In this document: in pieces, positions 23,992-35,224 of the stretch
Numbering within the stretch: the stretch's first letter is position 1
Layout of the letters: every line of letters begins with the position of its first letter
Source of the DNA: Diploptera punctata
Lineage: Eukaryota; Arthropoda; Insecta; Blattodea; Blaberidae
Assembly (NCBI GenBank): GCA_030220185.1
Contig: JASPKZ010007545.1
Location: 558,001 to 622,000, forward strand
Length of the DNA: 64,000 bases
Reading direction: 5' to 3'
Notes under the pieces: generated by a model
Seen by the model: only the letters and a program-made list of their open reading frames with translations
What the model was told of the DNA's origin: nothing
Databases searched by the model: none
Translations under genes and position numbers: made by a program

Positions 23992-24345
23992 TCCCGCGCC
24001 GTAGCCGAGCGGTTAAGGTAGGAGGCCTTGGCGCAGAGCTACGGGACTTGCGCTGGTTCGAGTCTCCATGGGGGAAGAAATTTTCTCATGGTATTTCGGC
24101 CAGTATGGGACCGGTGCCCACCCAGCATCGTGAGGCAATTGGGTAGCTATAATAAGTAGCGGCTCCAGGTTGAGGAACCAGCTATAACGGCTGGGGGACT
24201 CGACATGCTAACCATATGTCACCCCTACACTGGCTGTTGATCATCAACCTCTGTGATCGACACGTGTGGATGTGAAGGGCCAGCAGCCGGCTGGTAAAAG
24301 GGCAACCGCTGAAAAGTGGAAATACCCTCAATCCGAAGTATTTGT
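23992..24345 (+). mobile_element. SINE-C, tRNA-derived (Leu/Ser-like head)
   Basis: The head GCCGTAGCCGAGCGGTTAAG is a strong A box of the class II (Leu/Ser) type. The B box CTGGTTCGAGTCTCC follows about 55 bp later. The body (GGTATTTCGGCCAGTATGGG; CATGCTAACCATATGTCACC; GAAGGGCCAGCAGCCGGCTGG) ends near CTGAAAAGTGGAAATACCC. Fragments of the same family are visible at about 39857-39900 and 55548-55620. Inserted in the hAT after its transposase C terminus. Confidence 0.8.
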
Positions 24346-24471
24346 TACTACTTTTAATAACAGTTGTAAATTGTGAATTAAATATACTGGTTGGAAGAAT
24401 AATTTATCCTTATCATTTGGTTGAACTATTTATTTATTTTTTTAGTATCTTGACTAAAAATCCTTTTTTAC

Positions 24472-24879
24472 AATTGCATTGTATTGTAAGCCTATATTTT
24501 CCCTTTACAGTGATTTAGGCGTTCTCCCCCTACAGAGAATAATTTGAACCATACTAATTTAGTTATACTTGTTTTCGTATTGATGTCATTTTGAGTGGCC
24601 CGTGGTCAGCGTTCCGCCTCATACTGACATCTAGGAAACCAAGGTAGTACTAGGATGGGAAAATTCAGTAAGTTTTGCGTAGAGGCCTTTTCATTCAGGC
24701 TTGAGGATTTTTTACGAGCCTGAAAATCATCAGACTCGGGACCCACGGCTTAAAGTCCCTCCCGGAGGACTTGCTCCTTGGATTTTTCCGTCCTAAAAAG
24801 TACATCGACATTGGCTGGGTTTGAACCCGCGACCCTCGGGACCAGAGGCAGGGAGCTTAACCACTAGTCCACGGCCGAC
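24472..24879 (-). mobile_element. SINE-D copy 1, tRNA-derived
   Basis: On the minus strand the head reads GTCGGCCGTGGACTAGTGG and TTAAGCTCC (A box), then CGCGGGTTCAAACCCAGCC (B box). The body includes GGAGGGACTTTAAGCCGTGG and CTTGGTTTCCTAGATGTCAG, ending near GGCTTACAATACAATGCAA. TTTTTACAA flanks it on both sides (about 24463-24471 and 24883-24891). The same family occurs at 30816-31213 and 35880-36283, always on the minus strand. Confidence 0.85.
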
Positions 24880-25018
24880 TTATTTTTACAAACTGTTTTT
24901 AAAATAAAGTAAGTTCAGAAGTGTTTTTTTTTTATAGTTGGGTGGGTTTTTCAAGTGATCTTTAAAAAAACTCGGGTTTTTTTGGGTGGGTGGGTTTTTA
25001 ATAAACCCTGCAATAAGG

Positions 25019-25200
25019 GCAGCTAAAGTAGAAGCCATATGGGTAGATGAAAATAAAAAAAGATTAACAGTTGTGAGTTAATAAATGAAAGTGTATTGAG
25101 TTAAGATCATTCAAGTTATCAATATTAATTTATACCACGTATTTTGTCTTCATCTTCCTCAGAAAATTTTTCATCATACTACGAGTATGTCTGATAAATT
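25019..25200 (-). mobile_element. Upstream part of LINE L-B, displaced by the hAT insertion
   Basis: Taking one copy of the 8-bp duplication out, the minus-strand frame runs from this block into FHSRIYNIDYII at 23006 (IYPYGFYFSCPYC across the junction). This supports the hAT landing inside the LINE endonuclease. Beyond about 25200 the LINE is no longer recognisable. Confidence 0.55.
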
Positions 25201-25258
25201 ATAAATTTTGATTATCCTATTTCTAGTAGAATGCAGACTTTCACGGCCGGTAATCATG

Positions 25259-25545
25259 GTAGTAAAAGATTCCGGGCTATGTGGCCGTGGTCTATAACTG
25301 GCGTTTCTTCCAGACGTTTCTCCCTCAACTGCGGAGGGCATCTTCAGTGGCGAGCACTAGAAGCTGTTGTTTCCCTGTCGTAGACTCGACTGCGAGTGAC
25401 GTATGACTTCGCAGTCGAGTCTACGACAGGGAAACAACAGCTTCTAGCGCTCGCCACTGAAGATGCCCTCCGCAGTTGAGGGAGAAACGTCTGGAAGAAA
25501 TGCCAGTTATAGACCACGGCCACATAGCCCGGAATCTTTTACTAC
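25259..25545. repeat. Near-perfect 137-bp inverted repeat with hammerhead-like core
   Basis: Arms 25259-25395 and 25409-25545 are inverted copies with two mismatches (at 25303/25501 and 25356/25448) around a 13-bp spacer. Each arm contains CTGAAGATG, CCCTC...GAGGG and GAAACGTC, and ends with GATTCCGGGCTATGTGG-type sequence. CUGANGA, a stem and GAAA is the conserved core order of hammerhead ribozymes such as those in Penelope-like retroelements. The spacer supplies GACGTA, able to pair with ACGTC. The repeat encodes no protein. Origin as inverted terminal units of a retroelement is inference. Confidence 0.85.
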
Positions 25546-25904
25546 TATCCTATTTCTATTTCTATATAATCCTTCACATCATGATATAGGCCTAATGTGT
25601 GGATTTTTTGCTTTATCGTTTTTAGGCATTAAAATCATTTAATTGTATTTCTCTAATTACTTCAAAATGTTCAATATATATATTGTAAAGAAATGGCAGA
25701 ATTGAAATGCAGAGGAACAATAATTACAAAGAGGAATGAGGTAGGCCTACAGGAAAATACTGATCAGGGACGGAACTCTGTTATCACTTACTATTATGAA
25801 TTACAAGAACTTTTGGTATCACTTCTCTCAAAATCCGTTAAACTAAATTAAATAAAACGGCTATTCATCCAGTTATACTAAGTAGATGCGCAATATGCTC
25901 TCTT

Positions 25905-26320
25905 ACTTCAAATAAGGAGAAAATATTGAGTATTTTGAAAATAAAGATCTGAGGAAAATATTTGGACCAAAGAGGGACGAACAGACACGTGAATGAAAGA
26001 GACTAAATAATAGTGAAACATTACATTTATAGGAAATCACATGTAAAAGAAAAATAAAGTCTGCTGAACTGCGATGGTCAGAATATATGCCACAAATAGA
26101 GAATGTAAAAAGAGCAAGAAACCTTCTTGTAGGAAATCCAGGAGGAATACTTCCAGTAGGTAGACCTACAATGATATGGAGGAATTACATTAACCATAAT
26201 CTAAGGAAGGTAAATTATAAAAGAGATGATTGGAAAACATTAGCTCATAATAGGAATGTACGAAGAGTTAATTCCCCGCGGCCACTTGCCTACGAATTCC
26301 ATAATGCCAATGAATTAGTT
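25905..26320 (+). mobile_element. LINE L-A 3' fragment
   Basis: GACCAAAGAGGGACGAACAG and the frame 26087-26323 (ARNLLVGNPGGILPVGRPTM, RDDWKTLAHNRNVRR) match the L-A tail, ending CATAATGCCAATGAATTAG. About one third of residues differ from the 11.2-kb copy. Stops upstream. Confidence 0.7.
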
Positions 26321-26324
26321 TAGA

Positions 26325-27110
26325 TTTTTTTAGATTTAGATTTATTTAGCCTGGTGGAGTTAAGGTCATGTGGCCTTCTCTTCCACTCACCAGGACAAAC
26401 ATATATTACATCAGAATATAACAATTTGAATTAACTCTAATATTAAATACTAAATAAAAATTTGATAAAAAAATAATATCTATTATATTACGATCTAATT
26501 GCAACCAGTTAATGTTACTTAAAATTACGACTAAATCTAATAATAAAATGTATACAAGCAAAACATATTAAATTGTCCCTGTCTAATGTACATAAAAAAC
26601 AAAGAAAAATATTGTGATATACAAAACTAATTTTACGATTATACAGTATTTAAAACAAAACAAATTAAAATATTTGTTAATCTTAATATTATTTTCTTAA
26701 ATAATTGAATTTATTAATGGTTAAAAGAATACTATCGGTGAGGTGTATAAGTTAGTTTGTTATTAAATAATTCTTTAGTCTGTTTTTGAATGATGTTATA
26801 GTTTGACAGTCTCTGACATAGGGCGGAAGGGAATTCCATGATTTGGCAAGTGAGACTGTAAAAGATAATGAGTAGTATACAGTGTGATGAGGAGGGATAT
26901 AAAGTAAAATGTGCTGATGAGATCGAGTGTCAAGATTATGTGTGTCGGATAGTCTGATGAAGCGGCGTGATAAATAATTAGGCGATGATGTGTGAAGTAT
27001 TTTATAGAGAAGGGATAAGGAATGGACAGTTCTACGATCTCTTAGACGAAGCCACGATAATTGTTCCAGGGACTGTGTAACATGGTCAAATTTGCGAATA
27101 CCACAAATAA
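26325..27110 (-). mobile_element. LINE L-E 3' end (CR1/L2-type polymerase C terminus)
   Basis: On the minus strand from about 27100 to 26740 a frame lacking ATG stays open: ARFICGIRKFDHVTQSLEQL, SWLRLRDRRTVHSLSLLYKI, LHTSSPNYLSRRF, TVSLAKSWNSLPPYVRDC, TSFKNRLKNYL. This is the 'R.C..I......H..P....L.WL....R......LL.K.......P.YL' C terminus typical of CR1/L2-like LINE polymerases. The AT-rich 3' untranslated region runs to 26325 and ends in a block containing TTAGCCTGGTGGAGTTAAGG. A 100-bp copy of the same terminus is at 62545-62640. Confidence 0.75.
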
Positions 27111-27370
27111 AACGTGCGCAAGAATAAAATTATGAACACGTTGAAGTCTTTGAGTGAAAATAATTTTAAGTCTGTAAAAAGAGTGTATGATATCTATGGT
27201 GCCTTTAACTATATGATTCCTGATTTCCTCCCTTAGTGATTTCATTGCTGGAAAATTATAGTCATTCAAGTAATGATAACGTTTACGATTCTTTACTTTT
27301 GTGAATGATAGTGTGATGTAATAAAAACAGCGTTGATGATGAGCAGGTGGTGGAAAAGCAAACAACTGAT

Positions 27371-30116
27371 GTGAGCAATAAAGAGGCTCTCCCGCACCTG
27401 CAAGGATTTGTTGATTCTCCCTGAATGGTCCTGACCCTCAGAATGTTGCTGGTGTTTCCAGAAGCAATAAATCGACGAAGAGTTGAGGTAGAGCATTGGA
27501 ACTGTTAATTCTTGTGCCCCTCTGTTTGGTGGCGGGGGGCTAGTGAGTCTGTACATTTACCAGGGCGTGTTCCAAGCACTCGTAAATCCTCCATCGCTAA
27601 AAGCCTGTTCAGTTTACTCTACAGTTCACAAAGCAGAATTTCCAATATTCCTATGTGTTGAAGCGCTTCTTTGAATGTTATGGTCGTCCATCATTTCGTC
27701 AAATCACGGGTTTCTGGCCATATCAACTCTCAATCCATTCAACTTGTCCATTAAAATGCACCGTTTCTGAATATAGCGAGCGACACTTCACCTAGTCGAT
27801 ACACACATACAGAATGTCTCACTGTGAAGCTCCCATTTACTGATAACACAGATATAATGTGGTTATGTGAAGTGTTGATGGATTTATACAGTTTTGATCA
27901 GGATATTTAATTATTTCCTCCTCATCATCATAAATTTCATGCATTCGACTTCTTAAACCTCTCCGTCCCCATTTATAACTGTTTTCTGATCGCTTCCTAG
28001 ATTTTCCTATTATTTTATCCTTTTTATTTGCAGAATTCTATTTGTCTTGACATAAGTTTAAAATGAAAATACAAATTTAATATATATTCATATATTATCT
28101 TATTTCTTATTTCTAAGTCTTATCACGTTATACTATTTTACTGTTTGTCACATATAGGGTTTACAGATATCAAGAAGGGAAAAAAGTACTTTCTTTATCT
28201 TATGACAAGAAAATAAACGAAATAAATTTCAGTGCACAATCAGGACTGAGATTAATCAATAAGTTATACAAATGCAAGAATGTATTACAAAATATATAAA
28301 TGAAATGTTATTCTTGGGATGCAAATTAACATTTCATATTGTCGAATGCCCAATATATATGGCGGTCCTATAAACTGCACATTCTGTGTCTCTGATTGTG
28401 TTAATATTTTGACTTCTCTTAGCAGGGAATATAGATGCATTTTTTAGATGTGGATTTCGTTTTGTAAAATGATACATTGTTGATGGATTATCATTTGCAT
28501 TACAATCTGATATAAAAAATGCTAATTTCGAAGGATGTGATTTTGGGTATATATCTCATTATTTGTAATTTGATGTGATTTTGACCAGAATAATGACATA
28601 AATACGATAGAACATTTTACTGTTTTTCTATCATATTGATGAATTTTTATCAAAGACGTTTTGTTCAAATGTTTTATACCTAATGTATTTTAGGAGAAAT
28701 AGAATATTTAGTGTAATCTATAAGACGCGGAAAACATGCTGCTCCGGGAAAACTCCTGTACATGTAGACTCTCACACGTTAATGAACTATTTCTATATCC
28801 GTGCCAAAGTAAATGCTACCTGGTCGTTTACCTCAGGGCAGTTAATTGTAATTAAACAAAGAATGAATTTGAAGTGTATAAGGAAGTGAAGATACACAGA
28901 GAAACTAGTAAAATATATTCATCTATGGTTATTTGCTTCAAGTGGAGAAAAATTTCCTTGTTCTTAGACTTACTTTTAAAGTTTACATAATATTTTCTTA
29001 AAATAAACTACATGGAACGACTAACTACTTCAGTAATTTAGAACTGTCTCTTAAAGTAAAAACAGAAGGGGGAAAAACTGTAGAATCTGCACTTATTTCA
29101 GGGTTGTTTACACGACGGCGAATTGAATTAAGACCTGGGGAAATGAATTAATATGTTTGAGCAAACTAACGCATAAACCTGGAGACTGTAAGATGGTAGG
29201 ACGCAGTTTTCTCTCCCCCACCTACAAGTCATTAGCGGAACGGGCGCCCACCCCTCCGAGTACAAATTTCCCTACCGCGCCGCTTTTAAATGCTCTTCAG
29301 AATTAAAGAGACTCCTGATAAGATTGTGAGAGCAGTGTTTATGATAATTGCCTAACTTATGGGTTACATTTCATTGAGTTATATTTTCCATTATGAAGTG
29401 TCGCCGGACTGGAAACTGCCAGACAATAAAAACTAATAAAGTTGTCCTATCCGACATGCATGTATCGCTTCATTCATTTATGAGTTCCGCTCACGGGATC
29501 TAAGTATTTTTCATCTACTAATGGAGATTCAGCATTCCCAAAGCTAACACAATTAATAAATTGAGAGTTATTTTTCTTACCTTCTGATAACATATATAAC
29601 TTCATCACGCTTATTGCTGTGTTGGTTTTTACGCTTTAGAGAAAATACAACATATAGGCCTATGATTTTGTAACTGGCGTTAACATGTCATAGGGTTTTA
29701 AAATATTTTCTCAAAAAGAGTTCTTTAATGTCCAAATGTCTTATAATTATTCGTGCTTCAATTTTATTCATTGTCCATTGCAAAAAACTTTTTGTGGCAT
29801 TCTGTCTCAAATTTTGTGAAGAAATTTAAGAAATTTTATAACGATAAATAGGTTGTAATGCTTATTTTTGACTGAAGCCCACAAAAAAACGCATTTTGAA
29901 GGAAATGTGTTAAAACCTTAGTTTATGTATTTTGTTGTCATTAACTCACAATTTTAAATTACAATGCAATGACGAAAGTATGTTTGAAACATTCAATGGA
30001 GGTCATTATTATAATTCCCAATCGAAATTTTGCTGGATAATGTGGATGCAGGAATATATACGCCTTGCCCATATTTCATATCTGGCAACTCACACAACCC
30101 CCCCACAAACACATAA

Positions 30117-30152
<36 letters not shown>

Positions 30153-30157
30153 GTATA
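27371..30157. other. Unassigned region
   Basis: No gene, repeat family or RNA recognised. A GC-richer patch at about 29200-29290 (CGGGCGCCCACCCC, CCGCGCCGC) stands out. A (CA)n-(TA)n microsatellite closes the region at 30118-30152. Confidence 0.5.
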
Positions 30158-30159
30158 GA

Positions 30160-31431
30160 GGAACTTCGGGTAATTTGGACCCCTATTTTGTATTTGTTGT
30201 TTTTCTTCTTTTAATTAAGGGTTTTAAATTTGTTTAATTACAGTGATTATCATTAGTGTTGTAACTATGAAATAGCATTGTTATTATATTCAAAATTGGA
30301 AACAACTTCATAATTTATAAGCTTTTATATATTATAAGAAAGGTCCACTTTAACCTCCATATTCGGATAAAATTTACCCCAGAGTCCACCTAAGTCTATT
30401 TACTCTAATAATTTTACAGAAACAGATTAATCTGAAAATATTTATAACTGATCATAATTAAAAGCGTTGATATGTATTTAATGTTTTCAAAAATTATTGT
30501 TGATTGTATTCACACGTCATTCAACTGCAGAAAGCGACGGTCTTTGGGTTTAGTAAAATTACAAGGATATTAAATAAAATCAATTAAGTTAATTATTTTT
30601 ACATACAGCATCCTCATTAATAAAATATATGTATTCGTGTAAAGTGGGCCCAGGTCATCGTGGAGGGTCCACATTAACCGAATCCCTTTGTTATGTTTAA
30701 TTATTTTATACAGCCACCATGTCACATAATATCAAACGAAACCCCGTCAGTATATTAAAACAGCATCTACATAATATAATATACTCAGGAGTTTTTTCAA
30801 CATTTATAATATTCTTGTATCTTGTAAGCTCATGTTTCCCTTAACGGAGATTTAGACGCTCTCCCTCTACAGGGAAGAATTTGAACCATACTAATTTAGT
30901 TACACTTGTTTTCGTATAGATGTCATTTGAGTGGTCCGTGGTCAGCGTTGCGGCTCATACTGACATCTAGGAAACCAAGGTAGTACAAGGACGGGAAAAT
31001 TCGGTAAATTTTGCTTACACGCCTTTTCATTGAGGCTTTGGGATCTTTTACGAGCCTGCAAAATCCTCAGACTCGGGACCCACGGCTTAAAGTCCCTCCC
31101 GGAGGACTTGCTCCTTGGATTTTTCCATCCTAATAAAATCCATCAAACCCGCCCGCGTTTGAACCCGCGACCCTCGGGACCAGAGGCAAGCAGCATAATC
31201 ACTAGTCCACCATGGCAGAAATTGATTCTTAGCTTGAAAAACTTTTGAAATGGTCATCTTCATATATATCACACATAAACCCTTCTTCGCACAAAGAATA
31301 AAAGGAACTTGGCTTGGACCCGTCAAAGGTGATGAGGGGAGGATGTTAAAATATGTTCAGTTCGAGGGCAGCACCAATTAAAGAAGATATTAACAGGGTC
31401 CACTCAAACAGAAGGGTCCACATTACCCGAA

Positions 31432-31436
<5 letters not shown>
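30160..31436. mobile_element. Unclassified TIR element with repeated GTCCAC motifs
   Basis: Left end ACTTCGGGTAATTTGGACCC and right end (inverted) ATTTCGGGTAATGTGGACCC are imperfect inverted repeats, both abutting TA-repeat sequence, which suits a TA-target (Tc1/mariner/pogo-like) element. The motif GGGTCCACATTAACCGAA recurs inside at about 30665-30682, with weaker versions near 30343 and 30378. A minus-strand frame at 31326-31218 has no convincing transposase motif. A SINE-D copy (30816-31213) is inserted in it. Confidence 0.5.
30816..31213 (-). mobile_element. SINE-D copy 2
   Basis: Head at the high-coordinate end (CATGGTGGACTAGTGATTA, B box CGCGGGTTCAAACGCG), body with GGAGGGACTTTAAGCCGTGG and TCCTTGTACTACCTTGG, tail toward 30816. 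Inserted in the TIR element at 30160-31436. Confidence 0.85.

Positions 31437-31462
<26 letters not shown>
31436..31462 (+). repeat. (TA)n microsatellite, left of SINE-A
   Basis: Pure TA dinucleotides immediately before a SINE-A head. Confidence 0.95.
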
Positions 31463-31466
<4 letters not shown>

Positions 31467-31812
31467 ACCGCTGTGGTCTCGAGGTAGCGTGCTGCCTTGT
31501 CACGCAGCGGGCCCGGGTTCGATCCCCGGTCGGGGCAGTTTTTCTGGGTGAGGTTTTTATCGGGGTTTTTCCTCACCTGTAAGACAAATGTCAGGAAAAC
31601 TTTAAGGCCCAAACGGTCCCCGAAATCATATGGCCATCATCCTTATCATTATCATCCTTACCATTATCATTATCAACATCATCCTTCACCGGTGTTGAAA
31701 GCAACGGGAAGCTACCAAACCTACACAATTCCCTAGTAAAGCTGCAAGCATAGCATGAAAATGCTATGATTGCAGTGAAGGACCTGCCTTTGGGCAGAAT
31801 TACTATGGAATG

Positions 31813-31813
<1 letters not shown>
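31463..31813 (+). mobile_element. SINE-A, full length, inside a (TA)n tract
   Basis: GTCCACCGCTGTGGTCTCGA head with perfect B box and complete body, including an expanded ATC/TTATC run. The tail GATTGCAGTGAAGGACCTGC has hairpin CTGCCTTTGGGCAG and ends ACTATGGAATGG. TA repeats lie on both sides (31436-31462 and 31814-31858), so the element probably landed in a pre-existing TA microsatellite that served as the duplicated target. Confidence 0.92.

Positions 31814-31858
<45 letters not shown>
31814..31858 (+). repeat. (TA)n microsatellite, right of SINE-A
   Basis: Pure TA dinucleotides, probably the other half of the tract split by the SINE. Confidence 0.95.
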
Positions 31859-31860
<2 letters not shown>

Positions 31861-31950
31861 GAAAAAATAATATGAGTGCAAATATTTTATATATCGATCT
31901 TCCACTACATATGTGAAAGAACTGTCATGAAGTTCACATGTATATATATA

Positions 31951-32263
31951 GTTCACCTCTGTGGCCTCGAGGTAGCGTGCTGTCTTGTCACGCAGTGGCC
32001 CGGTTTCGATCCTGTGTCGTGGCAGTTTTTCTGGGTGAGGTTTTTATCGTTTTTTTCCTCACCTGTAAGACAAATGCCAGGAAAACTTTAAGGCCCGAAT
32101 GGTCCCTTTAATAATATGGCCATCATCACCATCTTTTATCCTTCACCGATGTGGAAAGCAACGGGAAGCAACACCTGAAATTCCCTAGTAAAGATGCAAA
32201 TCATAGAATGAAAATGTTATGATTTCTGTGAAAGACCTGCCCTCGGGCAGAATTACTATGGAG
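31951..32263 (+). mobile_element. SINE-A, full length, diverged
   Basis: GTTCACCTCTGTGGCCTCGA head, body with AAGACAAATGCCAGGAAAAC, tail with perfect hairpin CTGCCCTCGGGCAG and ATTACTATGG. ATATATATAG occurs on both sides (31942-31951 and 32264-32273). This may be target duplication, but the TA repeat makes that uncertain. Confidence 0.88.
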
Positions 32264-32273
32264 ATATATATAG

Positions 32274-32884
32274 CTGCTGGAAGGGTCTTCCAAGCCGGAA
32301 AGGTCAAAGGAAAGAGGTCAGACGAAGGATCACTAAGAAGAGAATGTCCATTGGCTTTGTATGCGGATGAAGAACTTGTTATCAACGGCGAAAAAGCCAG
32401 AAGAGACTACTTCAAATTTAGGGAGCTGCTGCCTTGCAGTGTGGAGATTGGTTTTACAAAGTCTATGAGAAGAAAATCCAGAAAGAAAATCACCTGGTCC
32501 TCTCGAGGTTATGGGTTTAGACGTGAGGCCTACAACCTGACTCAAGTAAAAAGATAAATATCGTTGACAAATCTAAAGAATCTAGCAGGTTTGATCCAAG
32601 GAAATGACCCAGCAAACGGAAAATGAACATATATACAAGATGAAACATGTCCAAGAACAAATCAACATTAATATTGAGGTAAGATGTCCAGACCAAAAAT
32701 AATATAATTAAAATAACCTCAAAATATAACTTCCTAAAATTAAATATTATATAGGCCTATACAAGATGCCCAGGATGACATAAATACAGAAATTATGAGA
32801 TGGGGACAGTATTTTGGAAAGATTGGATTGGGCGGCAAGTCTAAAGGAGATCAAGGTTAAACTAAAAGGGCTGTAGGACCATTG

Positions 32885-32925
<41 letters not shown>

Positions 32926-33339
32926 GTAAAGTGTGCATTATGTCATGAAGTTTATGCATTAATTTGCAAAAATAAATTATATGCAGTAAATGCAATTACA
33001 ATACTTTTAATATATGAGCATCATTCCGCTATATCAAGGGTCATAAGAGAGGTTAAAGGTATCGGATGATACCTTAAAACTCCACCTAAATGTACATCCA
33101 AATACTTTTGTGCAAGTCGAAAAGAAAGTAGGATCTAGTAAAGTCTTAATAAATGTGAAATAAAAATATAAGTAATAATCCATTATTCAGTGTGTGAACT
33201 GTAAACAAAATTGCTAGTTCTTCAAACAAAATAAAGATCAAAGTTTTGTTTCCATCTGTCATACTTCTATAGTTTTTTTGTGATTGGGAAAGGAAATTAC
33301 TATAAAAATAAATTAAGTCAGATATTTACCCGATGTTCT
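32274..33339. other. Unassigned region with (TA)n
   Basis: A plus-strand frame (32219-32557) begins in the SINE tail and runs on into sequence with no known domain; I do not call it a gene. A TA microsatellite lies at 32887-32924. Confidence 0.45.
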
Positions 33340-33740
33340 TAAACTCTACCTTACAAAAAAAAGAGATACGGAAACGTATTAAGAATCTAATGGCAGTCGA
33401 ATTCTTAAGATGTTGTAGGAAAACAAAATCAGATAAACATCCAAGCATAAAAATAAAAGAAGCTATGGGAGGAGGTAGAGACGTCATTGATGAAATACAG
33501 AAGCGACAGTTAAAATGATATGAACACACAATTAGGATGTAAAACACAAGATCGGTAATGAAGATCAACGAATGGATACGTCTTCGAAGAAATGGACTGG
33601 GGTGACCAAAACTCAGTTGGAAGAATGATAAACAGTAAGCCATGAAACGAAGGGAATTAGAAGAAAAGGATACCTATACAGAAGGAAATGGAAATTGGGA
33701 ACCGAGAAACCATGCCAGTTGTAAAAATCGTAAAATAATA
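33340..33740 (+). mobile_element. LINE L-C-like 3' fragment, decayed
   Basis: Plus-strand frames give VEFLRCCRKTKSDKH, GGGRDVIDEIQKRQLK, YEHTIRM and KLSWKN, a decayed version of the post-RT region at 16320-16754. It ends near CGTAAAATAATAATAC. Frameshifts and stops throughout. Confidence 0.6.
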
Positions 33741-35214
33741 ATACTATTAATATGAGTGAATGCTGTGTCTTGTCTTAAATTTTCGTATTAACACGGAAGT
33801 GGCACTAGAATTCAGCTCATCTATCATTCATAGAGACCATCCATTTCCTTGTGTGGTCGAAACAGTAAGTGCGTGATGCAGTGTTCAAATTCCTTTCCCG
33901 ATATTTCGTGCCATTGTATGGCCCGTGTGTCGTGGGGCATGTAAAGATACTACAAATGTAGAGGTTAAACTAAGATATAGAACGATAATATTTTATATTA
34001 ATAATAGAAAGATGCGTGCACAAATCTGCATTAGATTTGGTCTCTGTTGTATGTCAGCAACGATTTTGTTCCCTTTAAACAGACTTTGAAATGGCATCTT
34101 GCACACTATCTATCAAATAGTCCATTGACGAATCACGATAGTTTGAAATTTTGCAGAGTTCTGGTATTATCCATGCACTCCCAGTCTTTTCACTGCACTG
34201 CGTATCTTGTTTTTTGATCCAGTCCAGATCCGACTGACCAATGCATCTTTTTCGAAAATTCATCCGATATTTAATTTTTCTTCCTTTTTTTTTTAAATCT
34301 TTCTTTCACTTCCTCTAAAGTATTTAGGTCTCCGTAGCTGAGGTCAGTCCATATGATTTGTAATCCATACGTTAAGATGAGTAGTATTTTGGCTTCAAAA
34401 AGTTTCATGGCTGTTAAGTGACAGTAGTGTGATGCTTACTTAGCCGTATACGGCAATTATAGCAGCTGACGCTCTCTCTTCCGTATGTATTCTGTAGGAT
34501 TTGGCTGTTGTTTGGACCGTTGCTCCTAGATATTTGAAGGCACTTGTGATTTGGAACACGTTGCACTGGAGTTGTATGTGGTCGCCATCTACCAGTCGAC
34601 CTCCCTTTCTGAAAACCATCTTAATATTTTATTTTACATAGGGCCTATAAGTATGGGCACATACACTCACCCAGACACAAGGTAAAAGTTTAAAATCCCC
34701 TTGACTCTCGGTAATGAAACCCAGTCCTATGGAATGGAATGTAGGCTAATTAGGCAGATTAGTAGTATTTGTATTTAATCTTTTAGAATTGGCGTCAGGT
34801 CTTTGAGACCCCAATATAATTTCCTTCCTTAATAGCATTTCATAAATATGCTATCTAATTGCTCAGATCATTACCATACATTTTCAAAGCTTGGCCTGAA
34901 AGGAACGACACATTTTGCTCCGAAATCTCGTATTTCAGCCGTAAATCTACGAAACGGGACCCACTTAAATTAGTTCGATTCCATATAAATGAATTTTACG
35001 CTAATTACAAATACATGTCCCGGCAGGGTTTGAATGCTCGAAACTCGGGACGAGAGCGTTTGTGGTAACCACTATCACACGGAACCAACTGAAGTGTAGG
35101 TATATCAAATTAGATATAGGCCTATATAAAGAACCTCTCTATAACATAATAGGCTCAAGAACTAACAAACATAATCATATGATGATTGGTTTCAAACTAA
35201 CACATATTATATAA
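33741..35214. other. Unassigned region with tRNA-like fragment
   Basis: No gene recognised. At about 34985-35090, minus strand, a tRNA-like head is suggested by GGTTCCGTGTGATAGTGGTT and, further in, TTCAAACCCTGCCGGGAC. It may be a fifth SINE family. Confidence 0.4.
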
Positions 35215-35224
35215 GCTATACAAT

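Larger units (their letters stand above)
23015..25010 (+). mobile_element. hAT DNA transposon, decayed, 8-bp target duplication
   Basis: Ends are CAGGGTGTAAAAACCC (left) and, inverted, CAGGGTTTATTAAAAACCC (right). CAATAAGG is repeated exactly at 23007-23014 and 25011-25018, the 8-bp duplication typical of hAT. Inside, a plus-strand frame near 23815-23910 reads HSASIERVLSTFRLRWSKL, the hATC dimerisation signature. Upstream transposase coding is mostly unrecognisable and contains stops. The element carries three later insertions: a TTAA-flanked MITE (23451-23715), SINE-C (23992-24345) and SINE-D (24472-24879). Removing them leaves about 1 kb, so it was already deleted or non-autonomous. Confidence 0.85.

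Noticed and set aside
32219..32557. 112-codon frame as a protein gene
   Set aside because: It starts inside a SINE-A tail; the remainder has no known domain.
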